Assembly: GCF_044762665.1 (NCBI RefSeq)
Contig: NZ_JBIWES010000006.1
Coordinates: forward strand, 186,001-250,000
Source of the DNA: Peribacillus frigoritolerans_B
GTDB lineage: Bacteria > Bacillota > Bacilli > Bacillales > DSM-1321
Direction: 5' to 3'
DNA length: 64,000 bases
Position numbers and translations under genes: made by a program. How positions within the stretch are numbered: the stretch's first letter is position 1; the number at the start of each line of letters is the position of its first letter. Below the pieces are notes generated by a model that made no database searches, was not told where the DNA came from, and saw only the letters and a program-made list of their open reading frames with translations. This document shows positions 52,390 through 61,500 of the stretch, piece after piece.

Positions 52390-53291
52390 AATTAGAGATT
52401 AAAAATGTTACAAAAAAATTCAAAGAAAAAACAGCGGTCAATAATTTTTCAATGGAATTGCAATCAGGAGAATGTGTTGGATTGATTGGGCCCAATGGGG
52501 CTGGTAAATCGACACTGATAAAAGTGATTGCAGATATTATAGATCCAAGTATGGGAGAAGTATTGCTTGATGGTAAGAAAATTTCAAAAATGAAAAAGGA
52601 AATAGGCTACTTACCACAATACCCTAACTTCTTTCAATGGATGACCGCCAAAGAAACCCTTACTTTCATGGGGCAGCTTTCGGGTATCAAGAGGGAAGAA
52701 TTATTAAGCGGCATCCCAGAGATATTGTCGAAAGTGGGGTTGAGCGGGGAAGAGAATTCAAAGGTGCGGACTTTTTCAGGCGGAATGAAACAAAGGCTTG
52801 GAATTGCACAGGCGCTGTTACATAAACCGGCATTGATTGTCATGGATGAACCGGTTTCGGCATTAGATCCAATCGGCCGGAGAGAAGTGTTGAATATCAT
52901 AAAAGAGATAAAGAAAGATACGACAATTTTATTATCGACGCATATATTAAGCGATGCAGAAGAAATATGTGAGAGGTTTGTCATTATAAAAAGCGGTAAA
53001 AAAATTGAGGACACAACAATGCCAGAATTATTAAACAGGAATAGCGGAAATAAAATCAATGTCGACATAACCTCTAAAAGTCAAAAATGGATTGAAACCG
53101 TTAAAAGCTTGAACTTTGTCAAAGGTGTAGAGGTAATGGGAAATAAATTGAAGATAGAAGTGGAAAATATTGAGTCAAACAAGAATATGTTACTGGCGAA
53201 TGCCTTGGAGCATAATGTTGATCTTGTCAGGTTCGAAATAGATAACGATACATTGGAAGAGATATTCTTAAAATTGGTGGTGGAAAAATGA
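52386..53291 (+). CDS. ABC transporter ATP-binding protein (YxlF-like), exporter 1
   Basis: A 301-residue ABC-2-type ATPase. Walker A GPNGAGKST (about 37-45), signature TFSGGMKQRLGIAQAL (about 134), Walker B LIVMDEPVSALDPIG (about 156), THILSDAEEI. C-terminal about 80 residues form the accessory domain common in drug/peptide exporter ATPases. ATGA overlap with the YxlE-like gene, and its stop overlaps the permease start: a tight operon. Confidence 0.93.
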   Translation: MKLEIKNVTKKFKEKTAVNNFSMELQSGECVGLIGPNGAGKSTLIKVIADIIDPSMGEVLLDGKKISKMKKEIGYLPQYPNFFQWMTAKETLTFMGQLSGIKREELLSGIPEILSKVGLSGEENSKVRTFSGGMKQRLGIAQALLHKPALIVMDEPVSALDPIGRREVLNIIKEIKKDTTILLSTHILSDAEEICERFVIIKSGKKIEDTTMPELLNRNSGNKINVDITSKSQKWIETVKSLNFVKGVEVMGNKLKIEVENIESNKNMLLANALEHNVDLVRFEIDNDTLEEIFLKLVVEK

Positions 53292-54076
53292 ATAATTTTG
53301 CCGTTTTAGCTAAAAAGGAATTTGTTCAGATGGTACGTGAATTTAAAGTGATTTGGCTGCCGCTTGTATTTATATTTTTAGGAATAACTCAACCAGTTGT
53401 AAGCTATTATTTACCTTCAATATTAGAGGCACTGGGCGGGGGCCAAGGGATCACCATTGATCCAAGCATGGCTGCCCAAAAAGGCGGCGAAGTTCTTGCC
53501 AGTACCTTAGGGTCTCAATTTGATCAGCTAGGGGTCATGATCATCATCGTTTCCATGATGGGAGTCGTACAGTCCGATAAAGCAAATGGGATGCTTGCTT
53601 TCATACTTACAAGACCCGTCACGGTCGGATCATATATAAGCGGGAAAATCATTTCCAATTATCTGTTTGTTGCCTGCAGTGTAGCATTGGGATATTTGGT
53701 TTCATATCTGTATGTAGTTTTTTTGTTTACGAATGTTAACTTTGCGGATTTAATAGTGGCTTTGCTTTTCTATCTGCTGTGGATCCTATTTATCGTTTCA
53801 TTCACGACGATGATCAGTACCATTTTTAATAGCCAGGGTATTATAGCATTAATTTCGATAGTATTTCTCCTCGGGTGTAGAATCATAGTTGGATTAAGTC
53901 CGGTAATAGACAATGTGAATCCGGCAAGCATGAGTAAACATGCCATGGAAGTACTGATTTTAGGCACAGTCAATTCACAGGCGATTTGGGGTGCATTAGC
54001 TGCACTTGCATTGACGGCAGTAACGATATTGGTAACGAACATATGGATTTCAAAAAAGAAATTCAATAATGAGTAA
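53288..54076 (+). CDS. ABC-2 permease (YxlG-like), exporter 1
   Basis: A 262-residue permease with six membrane segments and a long extracellular loop after the first (residues about 45-75, with GGGQGITIDPSMAAQKGG). The typical FILTRPVTVGSYISGKIISNYLF motif lies after segment 2. It pairs with the preceding ATPase (ATGA overlap). Substrate unknown; the neighbouring NRPS suggests peptide export or self-immunity. Confidence 0.9.
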   Translation: MNNFAVLAKKEFVQMVREFKVIWLPLVFIFLGITQPVVSYYLPSILEALGGGQGITIDPSMAAQKGGEVLASTLGSQFDQLGVMIIIVSMMGVVQSDKANGMLAFILTRPVTVGSYISGKIISNYLFVACSVALGYLVSYLYVVFLFTNVNFADLIVALLFYLLWILFIVSFTTMISTIFNSQGIIALISIVFLLGCRIIVGLSPVIDNVNPASMSKHAMEVLILGTVNSQAIWGALAALALTAVTILVTNIWISKKKFNNE

Positions 54077-54125
54077 GTTTGGGGTGGAAATGTGTTAATC
54101 ATGAAGTGATCGGAGGGTGATAACT

Positions 54126-54842
54126 TTGTTAAGCATCACAGATTTAGAGAAAAGCTACTCGGCCAGGAAAATTTTGAATGGGGTAAATCTAGAAATCAAA
54201 AAAGGGGAAATCTTAGGTTTTATAGGAGCAAATGGTGCAGGGAAAACCACGACGCTGAACATTATTACGGGCATTTTAGATTCTGAAAATGGAAAGGTTG
54301 AAATAAATGGCCTGACCAAAGAAGACGGCATAGAATATAAAAAACAATTTTTCTTCATTCCTGATACTATCAATGTATTTAACAATGTTTCGGGATTTGA
54401 TTGGATTCGTTTCTTGATGAACCTATATGGAAATGATGACAAAGAGCGGTTGGGGAAATATATCAACCGGTTTGGGATGCAGGAGTCCATTAAAAAGCCA
54501 ATGGGAAGTTATTCTTATGGAATGATGCATAAGGTATCCCTGATAGCGGCTTTTACCATTAATCCCCCGATCATCATTATGGATGAACCATTAAACGGAT
54601 TAGATCCAAACGCCGTTTTAGTTTTTAAGGGGTTGATCAAACAATATGTTGAAATGGGCGGTACAGTGTTTTTCTCGACGCATCTGCTGGATGTGGCAGA
54701 GAAAATTTGTAATACAGTGGCTATTTTAAAAGAGGGAAAAATCATCCTGCATGATGAAATTCAAAATATAATAGGTGAAAGTTCATTGGAATCTACCTTT
54801 ATGGAGGCTCAGGTATATGAAGGAAAAACTTCAGTTAACTAG
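54126..54842 (+). CDS. ABC transporter ATP-binding protein, exporter 2
   Basis: A 238-residue ABC ATPase: Walker A GANGAGKTT (about 35-43), the signature region (YSYGMMHKVSLIAAF instead of LSGGQ) at about 131-145, and Walker B IIIMDEPLNGLDPN (about 151). The TTG start at 54126 follows GGAGGG at 8 bases; an upstream GTG overlaps that site. The gene overlaps the next permease by 26 bases. The degenerate signature is shared with SkfE/BcrA-type exporters. Confidence 0.88.
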   Translation: MLSITDLEKSYSARKILNGVNLEIKKGEILGFIGANGAGKTTTLNIITGILDSENGKVEINGLTKEDGIEYKKQFFFIPDTINVFNNVSGFDWIRFLMNLYGNDDKERLGKYINRFGMQESIKKPMGSYSYGMMHKVSLIAAFTINPPIIIMDEPLNGLDPNAVLVFKGLIKQYVEMGGTVFFSTHLLDVAEKICNTVAILKEGKIILHDEIQNIIGESSLESTFMEAQVYEGKTSVN

Positions 54843-56409
54843 ATTTTTCGTTTCTTCCTTCTATAAAATGCCCAAGCAGACAATGTTGCAGGCTGTCCTG
54901 ATAATCGCCGTTTTTTATATGTTTTTGCAGCTGACTGTCGTTAATGCCTTTGTTTATTTTCTTGGAGATACCCAGGTCTTCCTATTTTATAATTTGACGA
55001 TTTCCAGCATTCTCGTCTTTGCATTGGTTTGTTATTTGTCCACATCACAAATATTTGCTTATTATGAATTTAAAGTATTGGCACCTCTGCCGCTCACCTA
55101 TAAGGAAATATCAAGGGCTAAGGTGTTAAGTAGCTTATGGGTCCCCATCATCTTATCAATGATAACCCAAGTGCCAACATTAGGCTTCTTGATAGTCGAT
55201 CTAAAGTTTATGGAAGCGATTAAATTATTCGCGTTTTTACCGATTGTCAATGGATTAACGGCCTTGTTCCTGCTTTTTATCCTATCGTGCATTAATAGGT
55301 ATTATTATAGATTCAAAAGTAAAGTAGCATACTTAATGGTGAACATTGCTATCATTCTATTGCTTACGATTTTTTCCATCGTATATTTTGCAGGAAAATC
55401 ATCAATTGCCATTTCAAAGGTCATCTCGGAAATAGATTTGAATTCTTTTGAAGGGCTAAAAAACTCGTTGGAATTGTTAATGAGACATATGTTTGAAACC
55501 GCAAATATGATTCCAGTGATTAAGTGGATACTGGATGCTTTTGTTTCAAATGAAATAACAGGTCAATTTTTTATTATTTATATTTCGATACTGGTAATTG
55601 GTTTCCTATTGTATTCAATTATTATAGAAAACATTTCTGTTAATTACTTTAAAAACGGGTTATTGGGAAACAACAAAACGAATATGAAAAACTCAAAGGT
55701 TAATATATCAAAAAATCAATGGAGTAACTATTTACAAAGAGAGATGTGGATCATTAAGTCTGAAGCATATTTTAAAATGCAAATCGCTTTAGGTCTCCTG
55801 TTGCCGCCAATCGTATCACTTGTCATATTATTGCTGATTCAGAATGAAGTGTTCCCGAGTTATTTGAATATAACGAAAGAGGGAGTCTTTGATAAATACT
55901 TTTCATATTCGGTCCTTTTCTTGTGTTGTATAAATAATATAAGCGGAACTCCATATTCAAGAGAAGGGAAATACCATTATTTACTGAAAAGTGCCCCTTT
56001 TGATGAAAGATATGTTTATTTTTCTAAAGTGATATTTTCATCAATAATCAGTATTATTGCCGTAGTGATCAGCTTTATAATATTTGCACTTTTTGGCTAT
56101 TGGGAAATGGAAAATGCAGTCTTGTTATTGATTACTTCTTGTTTAGTGGTTTGCTATAATCTTCTAACACCATTATATGATATGAAAAATCCTAGTATAG
56201 AATGGGAGAACCCATCTGCTGCTATCAAATCAAACCCCAATGTATTAATAAGCCTGCTTTATGGATTGCCATTATTAATCATGGTAACAGCGATTCATTT
56301 TGCCTTGATTTGGTTCAGTGTCCAACCCCTGATGGGAGCTCTGATAATTTTAATGATCGCAATAGCGATCAATTCCATTTTGATTAATAGATTGAAAATA
56401 AATTTATGA
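54817..56409 (+). CDS. ABC permease with about twelve membrane segments, exporter 2
   Basis: A 530-residue membrane protein. Hydrophobic segments recur in two blocks (about 25-225 and 310-525) with a soluble middle; the first cytosolic loop keeps YEFKVLAPLPLTYKEISRAK, typical of large ABC-2 exporter permeases. The ATG at 54817 follows GGAGG inside the ATPase gene, so translation is coupled. It belongs with the second ATPase. Substrate unknown. Its 3' end precedes the orphan OrfA gene by 88 bases. Confidence 0.82.
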   Translation: MKEKLQLTRFFVSSFYKMPKQTMLQAVLIIAVFYMFLQLTVVNAFVYFLGDTQVFLFYNLTISSILVFALVCYLSTSQIFAYYEFKVLAPLPLTYKEISRAKVLSSLWVPIILSMITQVPTLGFLIVDLKFMEAIKLFAFLPIVNGLTALFLLFILSCINRYYYRFKSKVAYLMVNIAIILLLTIFSIVYFAGKSSIAISKVISEIDLNSFEGLKNSLELLMRHMFETANMIPVIKWILDAFVSNEITGQFFIIYISILVIGFLLYSIIIENISVNYFKNGLLGNNKTNMKNSKVNISKNQWSNYLQREMWIIKSEAYFKMQIALGLLLPPIVSLVILLLIQNEVFPSYLNITKEGVFDKYFSYSVLFLCCINNISGTPYSREGKYHYLLKSAPFDERYVYFSKVIFSSIISIIAVVISFIIFALFGYWEMENAVLLLITSCLVVCYNLLTPLYDMKNPSIEWENPSAAIKSNPNVLISLLYGLPLLIMVTAIHFALIWFSVQPLMGALIILMIAIAINSILINRLKINL

Positions 56410-56497
56410 AAGTCTTTATATTAGAAAAACATTTCCGTTTGATAAAGGAAGTACAGAAAATCGGCACTAAATAAATTTAAAAAAGGAGTGTCTTATT

Positions 56498-56785
56498 ATG
56501 GGGAAGCACCATGATAAAGATTTTAAAATTTATGCTGCTCGATTAGTATTGGAAGAAGGCAGAAAACCTAAGGAGTTGGCCGAAGAACTTAATATCTCCA
56601 TACCTACATTAAGAAATTGGGTCAATATCTATAAAGAAACAAATGAAGATGGCCCGGCGGACTCCAGTAATGGTTTTTCAGGGCTCAGTCTGAAAGAGGA
56701 AAAGGATAAAATAATTAAAGATTTACAGGAAGAGAATGAGATTTTAAAAAAAGCAATGCACATTTTTACGAAACAACCAAAATGA
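56498..56785 (+). CDS. Orphan IS3-family OrfA (HTH protein), no OrfB
   Basis: A 95-residue protein of the IS3/IS911 OrfA type: helix-turn-helix at about 10-50 (KDFKIYAARLVLEEGRKPKE, then LNISIPTLRNWV) and a leucine-rich coiled coil (about 65-85, LKEEKDKIIKDLQEENEILK). OrfB, its DDE partner, is absent and no inverted IS ends are seen. AAAGGAG precedes the ATG. The gene is intact and enclosed in its own unit, ending in a perfect 22-bp hairpin. It may be an IS remnant or a protein adopted as a regulator. Confidence 0.85.
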   Translation: MGKHHDKDFKIYAARLVLEEGRKPKELAEELNISIPTLRNWVNIYKETNEDGPADSSNGFSGLSLKEEKDKIIKDLQEENEILKKAMHIFTKQPK

Positions 56786-56797
56786 TTGAACAGTATT

Positions 56798-56855
56798 AAA
56801 GCCATATTTTATTTTTCACAAATTATAGTGAAAAATAAAATATGGCTTTTTTATT
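56798..56855 (+). terminator. Strong terminator before the NRPS operon
   Basis: A perfect 22-bp stem (56798-56819 with 56828-56849; it starts AAAGCCATATTTT) closed by an 8-base loop and followed by U6. It separates the OrfA unit from the next operon. Confidence 0.92.
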
Positions 56856-57010
56856 TGAAAATTTAAGGTTAATTTTTCCATCTAAATTTACGCGGTAAGT
56901 CCTATGAAAATACTACTAAAGAAGAAAAAATGAAAATTGGTAAAGTTATTATGTAATGTAGATAATTTACAAATTTTTAATGGACTCGGCAAAATTGTTG
57001 TGATAAAGTG

Positions 57011-57034
57011 TTATCGATAATGATAATAGGTAAT
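57011..57034 (+). promoter_or_regulatory. Fur-like operator of the NRPS operon
   Basis: TTATCGATAATGATAATA (57011-57028) equals the Fur-like site at the ABC operon and is followed by GGTAATATT. A promoter fit is TTGTGA (56998-57003), 18 bases, GATAAT (57022-57027), so bound Fur would cover the -10. This places the NRPS under iron control, if functional. Confidence 0.7.
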
Positions 57035-57140
57035 ATTTGACCTAGAAAATGAAATAATTGTTTAAAAAAAGAAATTTTAGAGGTAAAAAATGGAGAAAAA
57101 TTGCGAGATTTCTAGAAAAAAGAAGGGAGGCAAATTATAA

Positions 57141-57851
57141 TTGATTGAATATTTTATGAATAAGAAAAAAATTTATAAATCTTATATCAAGTTTTATGAA
57201 GCGGATTCAGTCAATTTGAACTATATTGATGATGTTTTTAACGAAAAAGAATGGAGTTATCTAAATTTGCAAAATGGTCCCAAAAGAACCATCGAAGCAA
57301 AGAAAAGTTTGTACTGTGGAAAAAAAGCAATTATGGAATTTTTAGGTATAGGTTTGGATGAAATAAAGAATGTATCACTGTTGAAAGGAGTCTTTGGACA
57401 GCCGGTTATTGTTGCAAACTTGTTCTTATTAATGAACATGGGTATATCCATCACACATACGGATAAAACAATCGGAATATTGATTTTTGATCAGCTGCAT
57501 CCAATGGGAATCGATATTGAGACTAAAACGAAATCTGATTCTGAATTTTTGGAGATCTATTTAACGGAATCCGAGAAAAAAATGATTAAGGAAAGTGATG
57601 GTGTTTTAAGTAAAGAAATTTTCTTTAGTGCAAAAGAAAGTCTATCAAAGATACTAAAAACAGGATTGACCTCTCCACTTGAAATCTATGAGATTTCCAA
57701 GGTTGAATTGGATCATGATAACATCTCACTTTTTTATAAAAATTTTTCCCAATACAAATCGACGGTTGTACTCGTGAATGATGAAATAAGAAGTGTTACC
57801 TTTCCAATAAATTCTACAAAAATAATTGAGGGGGAATACCAATGGAATTAA
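57141..57851 (+). CDS. 4'-Phosphopantetheinyl transferase (Sfp/EntD-type)
   Basis: A 236-residue PPTase that attaches the phosphopantetheine arm to carrier domains of the NRPS. Motifs: SITHTDKTIGILIF, PMGIDIETK (the GxDxE magnesium site, about 117-124) and FFSAKESLSKILKTGL (about 157-172, W/F-S-xKEA-like motif). The TTG at 57141 follows GGGAGG by 10 bases; an ATG at 57156 is the alternative. It overlaps the next gene by 10 bases. A dedicated PPTase argues for a self-contained biosynthetic operon. Confidence 0.9.
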   Translation: MIEYFMNKKKIYKSYIKFYEADSVNLNYIDDVFNEKEWSYLNLQNGPKRTIEAKKSLYCGKKAIMEFLGIGLDEIKNVSLLKGVFGQPVIVANLFLLMNMGISITHTDKTIGILIFDQLHPMGIDIETKTKSDSEFLEIYLTESEKKMIKESDGVLSKEIFFSAKESLSKILKTGLTSPLEIYEISKVELDHDNISLFYKNFSQYKSTVVLVNDEIRSVTFPINSTKIIEGEYQWN

Positions 57852-58501
57852 AAATGGAAGCAAATGCTGAATTAAGAAACAATAACAAATTAGTGCAATA
57901 TCTTTTTAAAAAAGAGGATAGAGTTCATAAGTTAATAATTTCGTTATTGATACTCAGTTTAATAGCAGGTATCGAAACGACTCTTTTGTTATATTCTGCA
58001 GATCAAAAAGGGATGAACGTATTAAATGGCATGTCCATTTCAGAGATCGGAGCCATGAGTTTTGCCATTAACACAATTGTAATGGGGGCTCTAGGATTAT
58101 TGGTTACATTCATCATTCAAATATTAATTGTGTGCCTATTATTTTTAGTTTTAAAAGAAAGGCCGGTAAATATAAAAGGGATCTGCCAAGCTGTCATAAA
58201 TGCAGGGATATGCATCGTGATTGGATCTGGTGTTAATGCAATCATCGCATTATTGGTTAAGAGCAAGGAAACGACATTTACTAGTTTATCCTTACTGGTG
58301 CATGATAAACATTCCATCCTTCACACATTCATGGCTGAGTTTGAGTTGTTTTACATTGTCAGTTTAATTCTATTCAGCTATAGTCTGGAAAAATTGGCGC
58401 TCATTAAGAGAAGAAATGCATTAATCATAACGATTGTAATAGCTTTGATTTCTTTTGTTTTCCATATATTGACAGTTGCATCAGGCACATATTTAAAATA
58501 A
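57842..58501 (+). CDS. Five-to-six-segment membrane protein (Yip1-like?)
   Basis: A 219-residue protein with about five hydrophobic segments (about 32-54, 68-105, 117-140, 160-185, 190-215), and a soluble N-terminus. The layout resembles Yip1-domain proteins, but the match is by character only. It lies between the PPTase and the NRPS with tight spacing (10-base overlap and 9-base gap), so it is probably part of the pathway, for example in export or localisation. GAGGGGG precedes the ATG. Function unknown. Confidence 0.75.
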   Translation: MELKMEANAELRNNNKLVQYLFKKEDRVHKLIISLLILSLIAGIETTLLLYSADQKGMNVLNGMSISEIGAMSFAINTIVMGALGLLVTFIIQILIVCLLFLVLKERPVNIKGICQAVINAGICIVIGSGVNAIIALLVKSKETTFTSLSLLVHDKHSILHTFMAEFELFYIVSLILFSYSLEKLALIKRRNALIITIVIALISFVFHILTVASGTYLK

Positions 58502-58510
58502 TGGGGGAAA

Positions 58511-61500
58511 ATGATGAATATGAATTCTTTAGCGAATTTATTTGAAGAAAGTGTTAGGGAATATGGAGACAATATTGCAGTAAGAAATAAGGATAGGCAA
58601 TTTACATATAAAGAAACGAATATCTTGGCAAATAAAATGGCAATGTACATAAAGGACAAAGGGATAAATAAAGGAGACAATGTCGGAATCTATATTGAAA
58701 AATCCGAGCATGTTTTATTTTTGATCATAGCACTACTTAAATCGGGTGTTACTTATGTACCTATCGACCCTAAAAGTCCTGATAAAAGAGTAAAGCATAT
58801 AATAAAGAATTCAGAATTGAAGTTATTAATTGGGGATAAAAGCAATATTAGCGACATTGATTGTAATTATGTATCCATTGATGAAGTGATAGAGAATTCA
58901 AAAGAAATGACAGGTGAGAATCTACATACTTTAATTGACCCAGAAGATCCAGCCTATATCATTTTCACATCGGGCTCTACAGGAAAGCCTAAAGGAGTTT
59001 GCGTTTCACATGAAAATGTCATGAACTTGTTTTATGGCTGCGCCGATTTGTTCGAGTTTAATAATAAAGATAAATGGACATTTTTCCATTCCTACGCATT
59101 TGATTTCTCCGTATGGGAGATGTGGGGGGCTTGGATATATGGCGGAGAAGTTGTAGTGGTTTCATTTGAAGAAAGCAGAAATCCAATATCCTTTGTTGAA
59201 TTATTGATAAGTACAGAAACAACCGTTTTTAATTGTACGCCAAGCGCTTTCTTCGAGGTGAGCGGTGAGCTCATAAATCGTCAAAATGAATTAAGTTTAA
59301 AATACATTATTTTTGGAGGGGAAGCATTAAACTTCAAGAAATTGACGCAATGGTTTTCTCCCGAAAATGGCAGACTGCCAAAGCTAATAAATATGTATGG
59401 AATAACTGAAACGACCGTTCATGTAACATACAAAGAAATCGCCAATAGTGATGTTGAAAAAGGAATTACCAATATCGGAAAAGTCTTGCCTCATCTTGGG
59501 TTCAAAGTGATGAATCAAAATGGAGAAGAAGTAACTGGAGATGAAGAGGGCGAGTTATACGTTTCAGGAAAAGGTGTATCGCTTGGCTACTATAAAAACC
59601 CCATGATGAATAAGATGAAATTTACGGATATTGATAATGTCCGCTACTATAAGTCAGGGGATGTAGTGAAACTGTTGGATGATGGTGATCTGCAATATAT
59701 CTCCAGGAATGATGAGCAAGTGCAGCTAAGAGGTTTCAGGATTGAATTAGGGGAAATTGAGAGCGCGTATAATGATTTGCAAAACATCAAGAATGCAGTT
59801 GTTACGATGGATAAAGCGTTTAATGATGATATGCATTTATTCTTATACTATGTTGCTGATGAAGAATTAGCTGCTGGTTATTTGAGGGAAAGTGTAAAAA
59901 GCTCTTTGCCAACGTATATGATACCAAGCTATTTTATCAAGGTGGACAACATCCCCCTAACTGTAAATGGAAAACTGGATAAATCATTATTACCAAAATT
60001 CATAATAAAAGACTGTGAAGCTCCATCGAATATCAAGAGTCCAGCAGATAAAACAATAAGTGAAAAAGTAAGGGAATTGGTGGTTAGCATCATAGGCAAT
60101 GGGGTTATAAATAATAATCATTCGCTACTTGAAAGTGGAATGAACTCATTATCGATAATGAGATTGATTGTCAATATTAAAAATCAATTTCAGATTGAAA
60201 TTGCGCCTTCCGTTTTATTGGAAAACGATACGATTATGAAATTATCCCAGGTCATAGAAGCTCGTCAAAAAGAAGAGGTAAAGCAAGAGTATACACCTAT
60301 CAATATGAATGCCAGAAATACATACCCTTTAACATATGAACAAGAAAATTTGTGGTTCATTCATCAAACCAATGTAGACAAATCATTATATAACATCGTT
60401 TTTTCGTATGAAATAGCAGGTGCAGTGAATGAAGGAAATCTGGAACTATCTTTAGATAAGCTAAGCAATAAACATCAAATCTTAAAAAGTGTCATTAGAG
60501 AAGAAGCTGGAATGGGCATCTTGGCTTTCGATGAGTCGATTCATCATTATATTAATTATTTCGATGTTTCGGATATTCCTTCAGACATGCAGGAAGAAAA
60601 AATGAATCACTTTGTGAAGGAAGAAACGGAACGGCAATTTGATTTAGGAAATGGTCCCCTCCTATCAATTACGTTAGTGAAGACGAATGAACGTGAATAT
60701 CAATTATTATGTAACATCCACCATATCATTTTTGATGGTTGGTCGATTCCATTAATGATCAATGATTGGTTTGCCATTTATGAGCAAATCGAGAATGGAC
60801 AACGAAATGATGAAGATAACCAATCAATCCAATATGGAGATTATGCTTTATGGCAAAAAAACTCACCAAATTATGTAACCAGTAAGGATAATGAGTTCTG
60901 GAGTAATGAACTAACTGCACTACGGCAAAAGTCCTTTTTACAATATGATCATCAAAAAGCGGGAGAAGGTAAAAGCACGTCCGATATTATCAGCTTTTTG
61001 TTACCGAAAGAAATTCAAGACAACCTGGAAAGTCTTCATAAAAAAACGAAATCGACTTTGTTCATGAGCTTACTTACCGCTTATCAAACCTTTTTATCGG
61101 TTTATTTTGATGAAGGGGAAGTTGTCGTTGGCAGCCCTTTGGCGAAGAGAAACCATGTGGAAACTGAACAATTGATAGGATATTTCGTCAACACCTTGCC
61201 CTTTAAATTAAATGTGTCTCAAGAAGATTCATTTGAAGAGATTTTGCGAAAAAACATAAAAAATATTGCAGGTGTTTTTGACCATCAAAATTTACCTACT
61301 AAGGAAATTTTGAAATATATATCGGCAGAAAGAACCATGGGAAATACGCCATTGTTCGATACAGTATTTGTCCTGCAAAATAACCAAAAAGAAAAGCTGG
61401 CATATAGAAATTTCAAGTTAAAACCGAAAAAAATCAATACCTTTAAAGCTAAATTTGATTTGGTTGTTCAGGCAGAAGAAATGGATGAGGATGATTTAGT

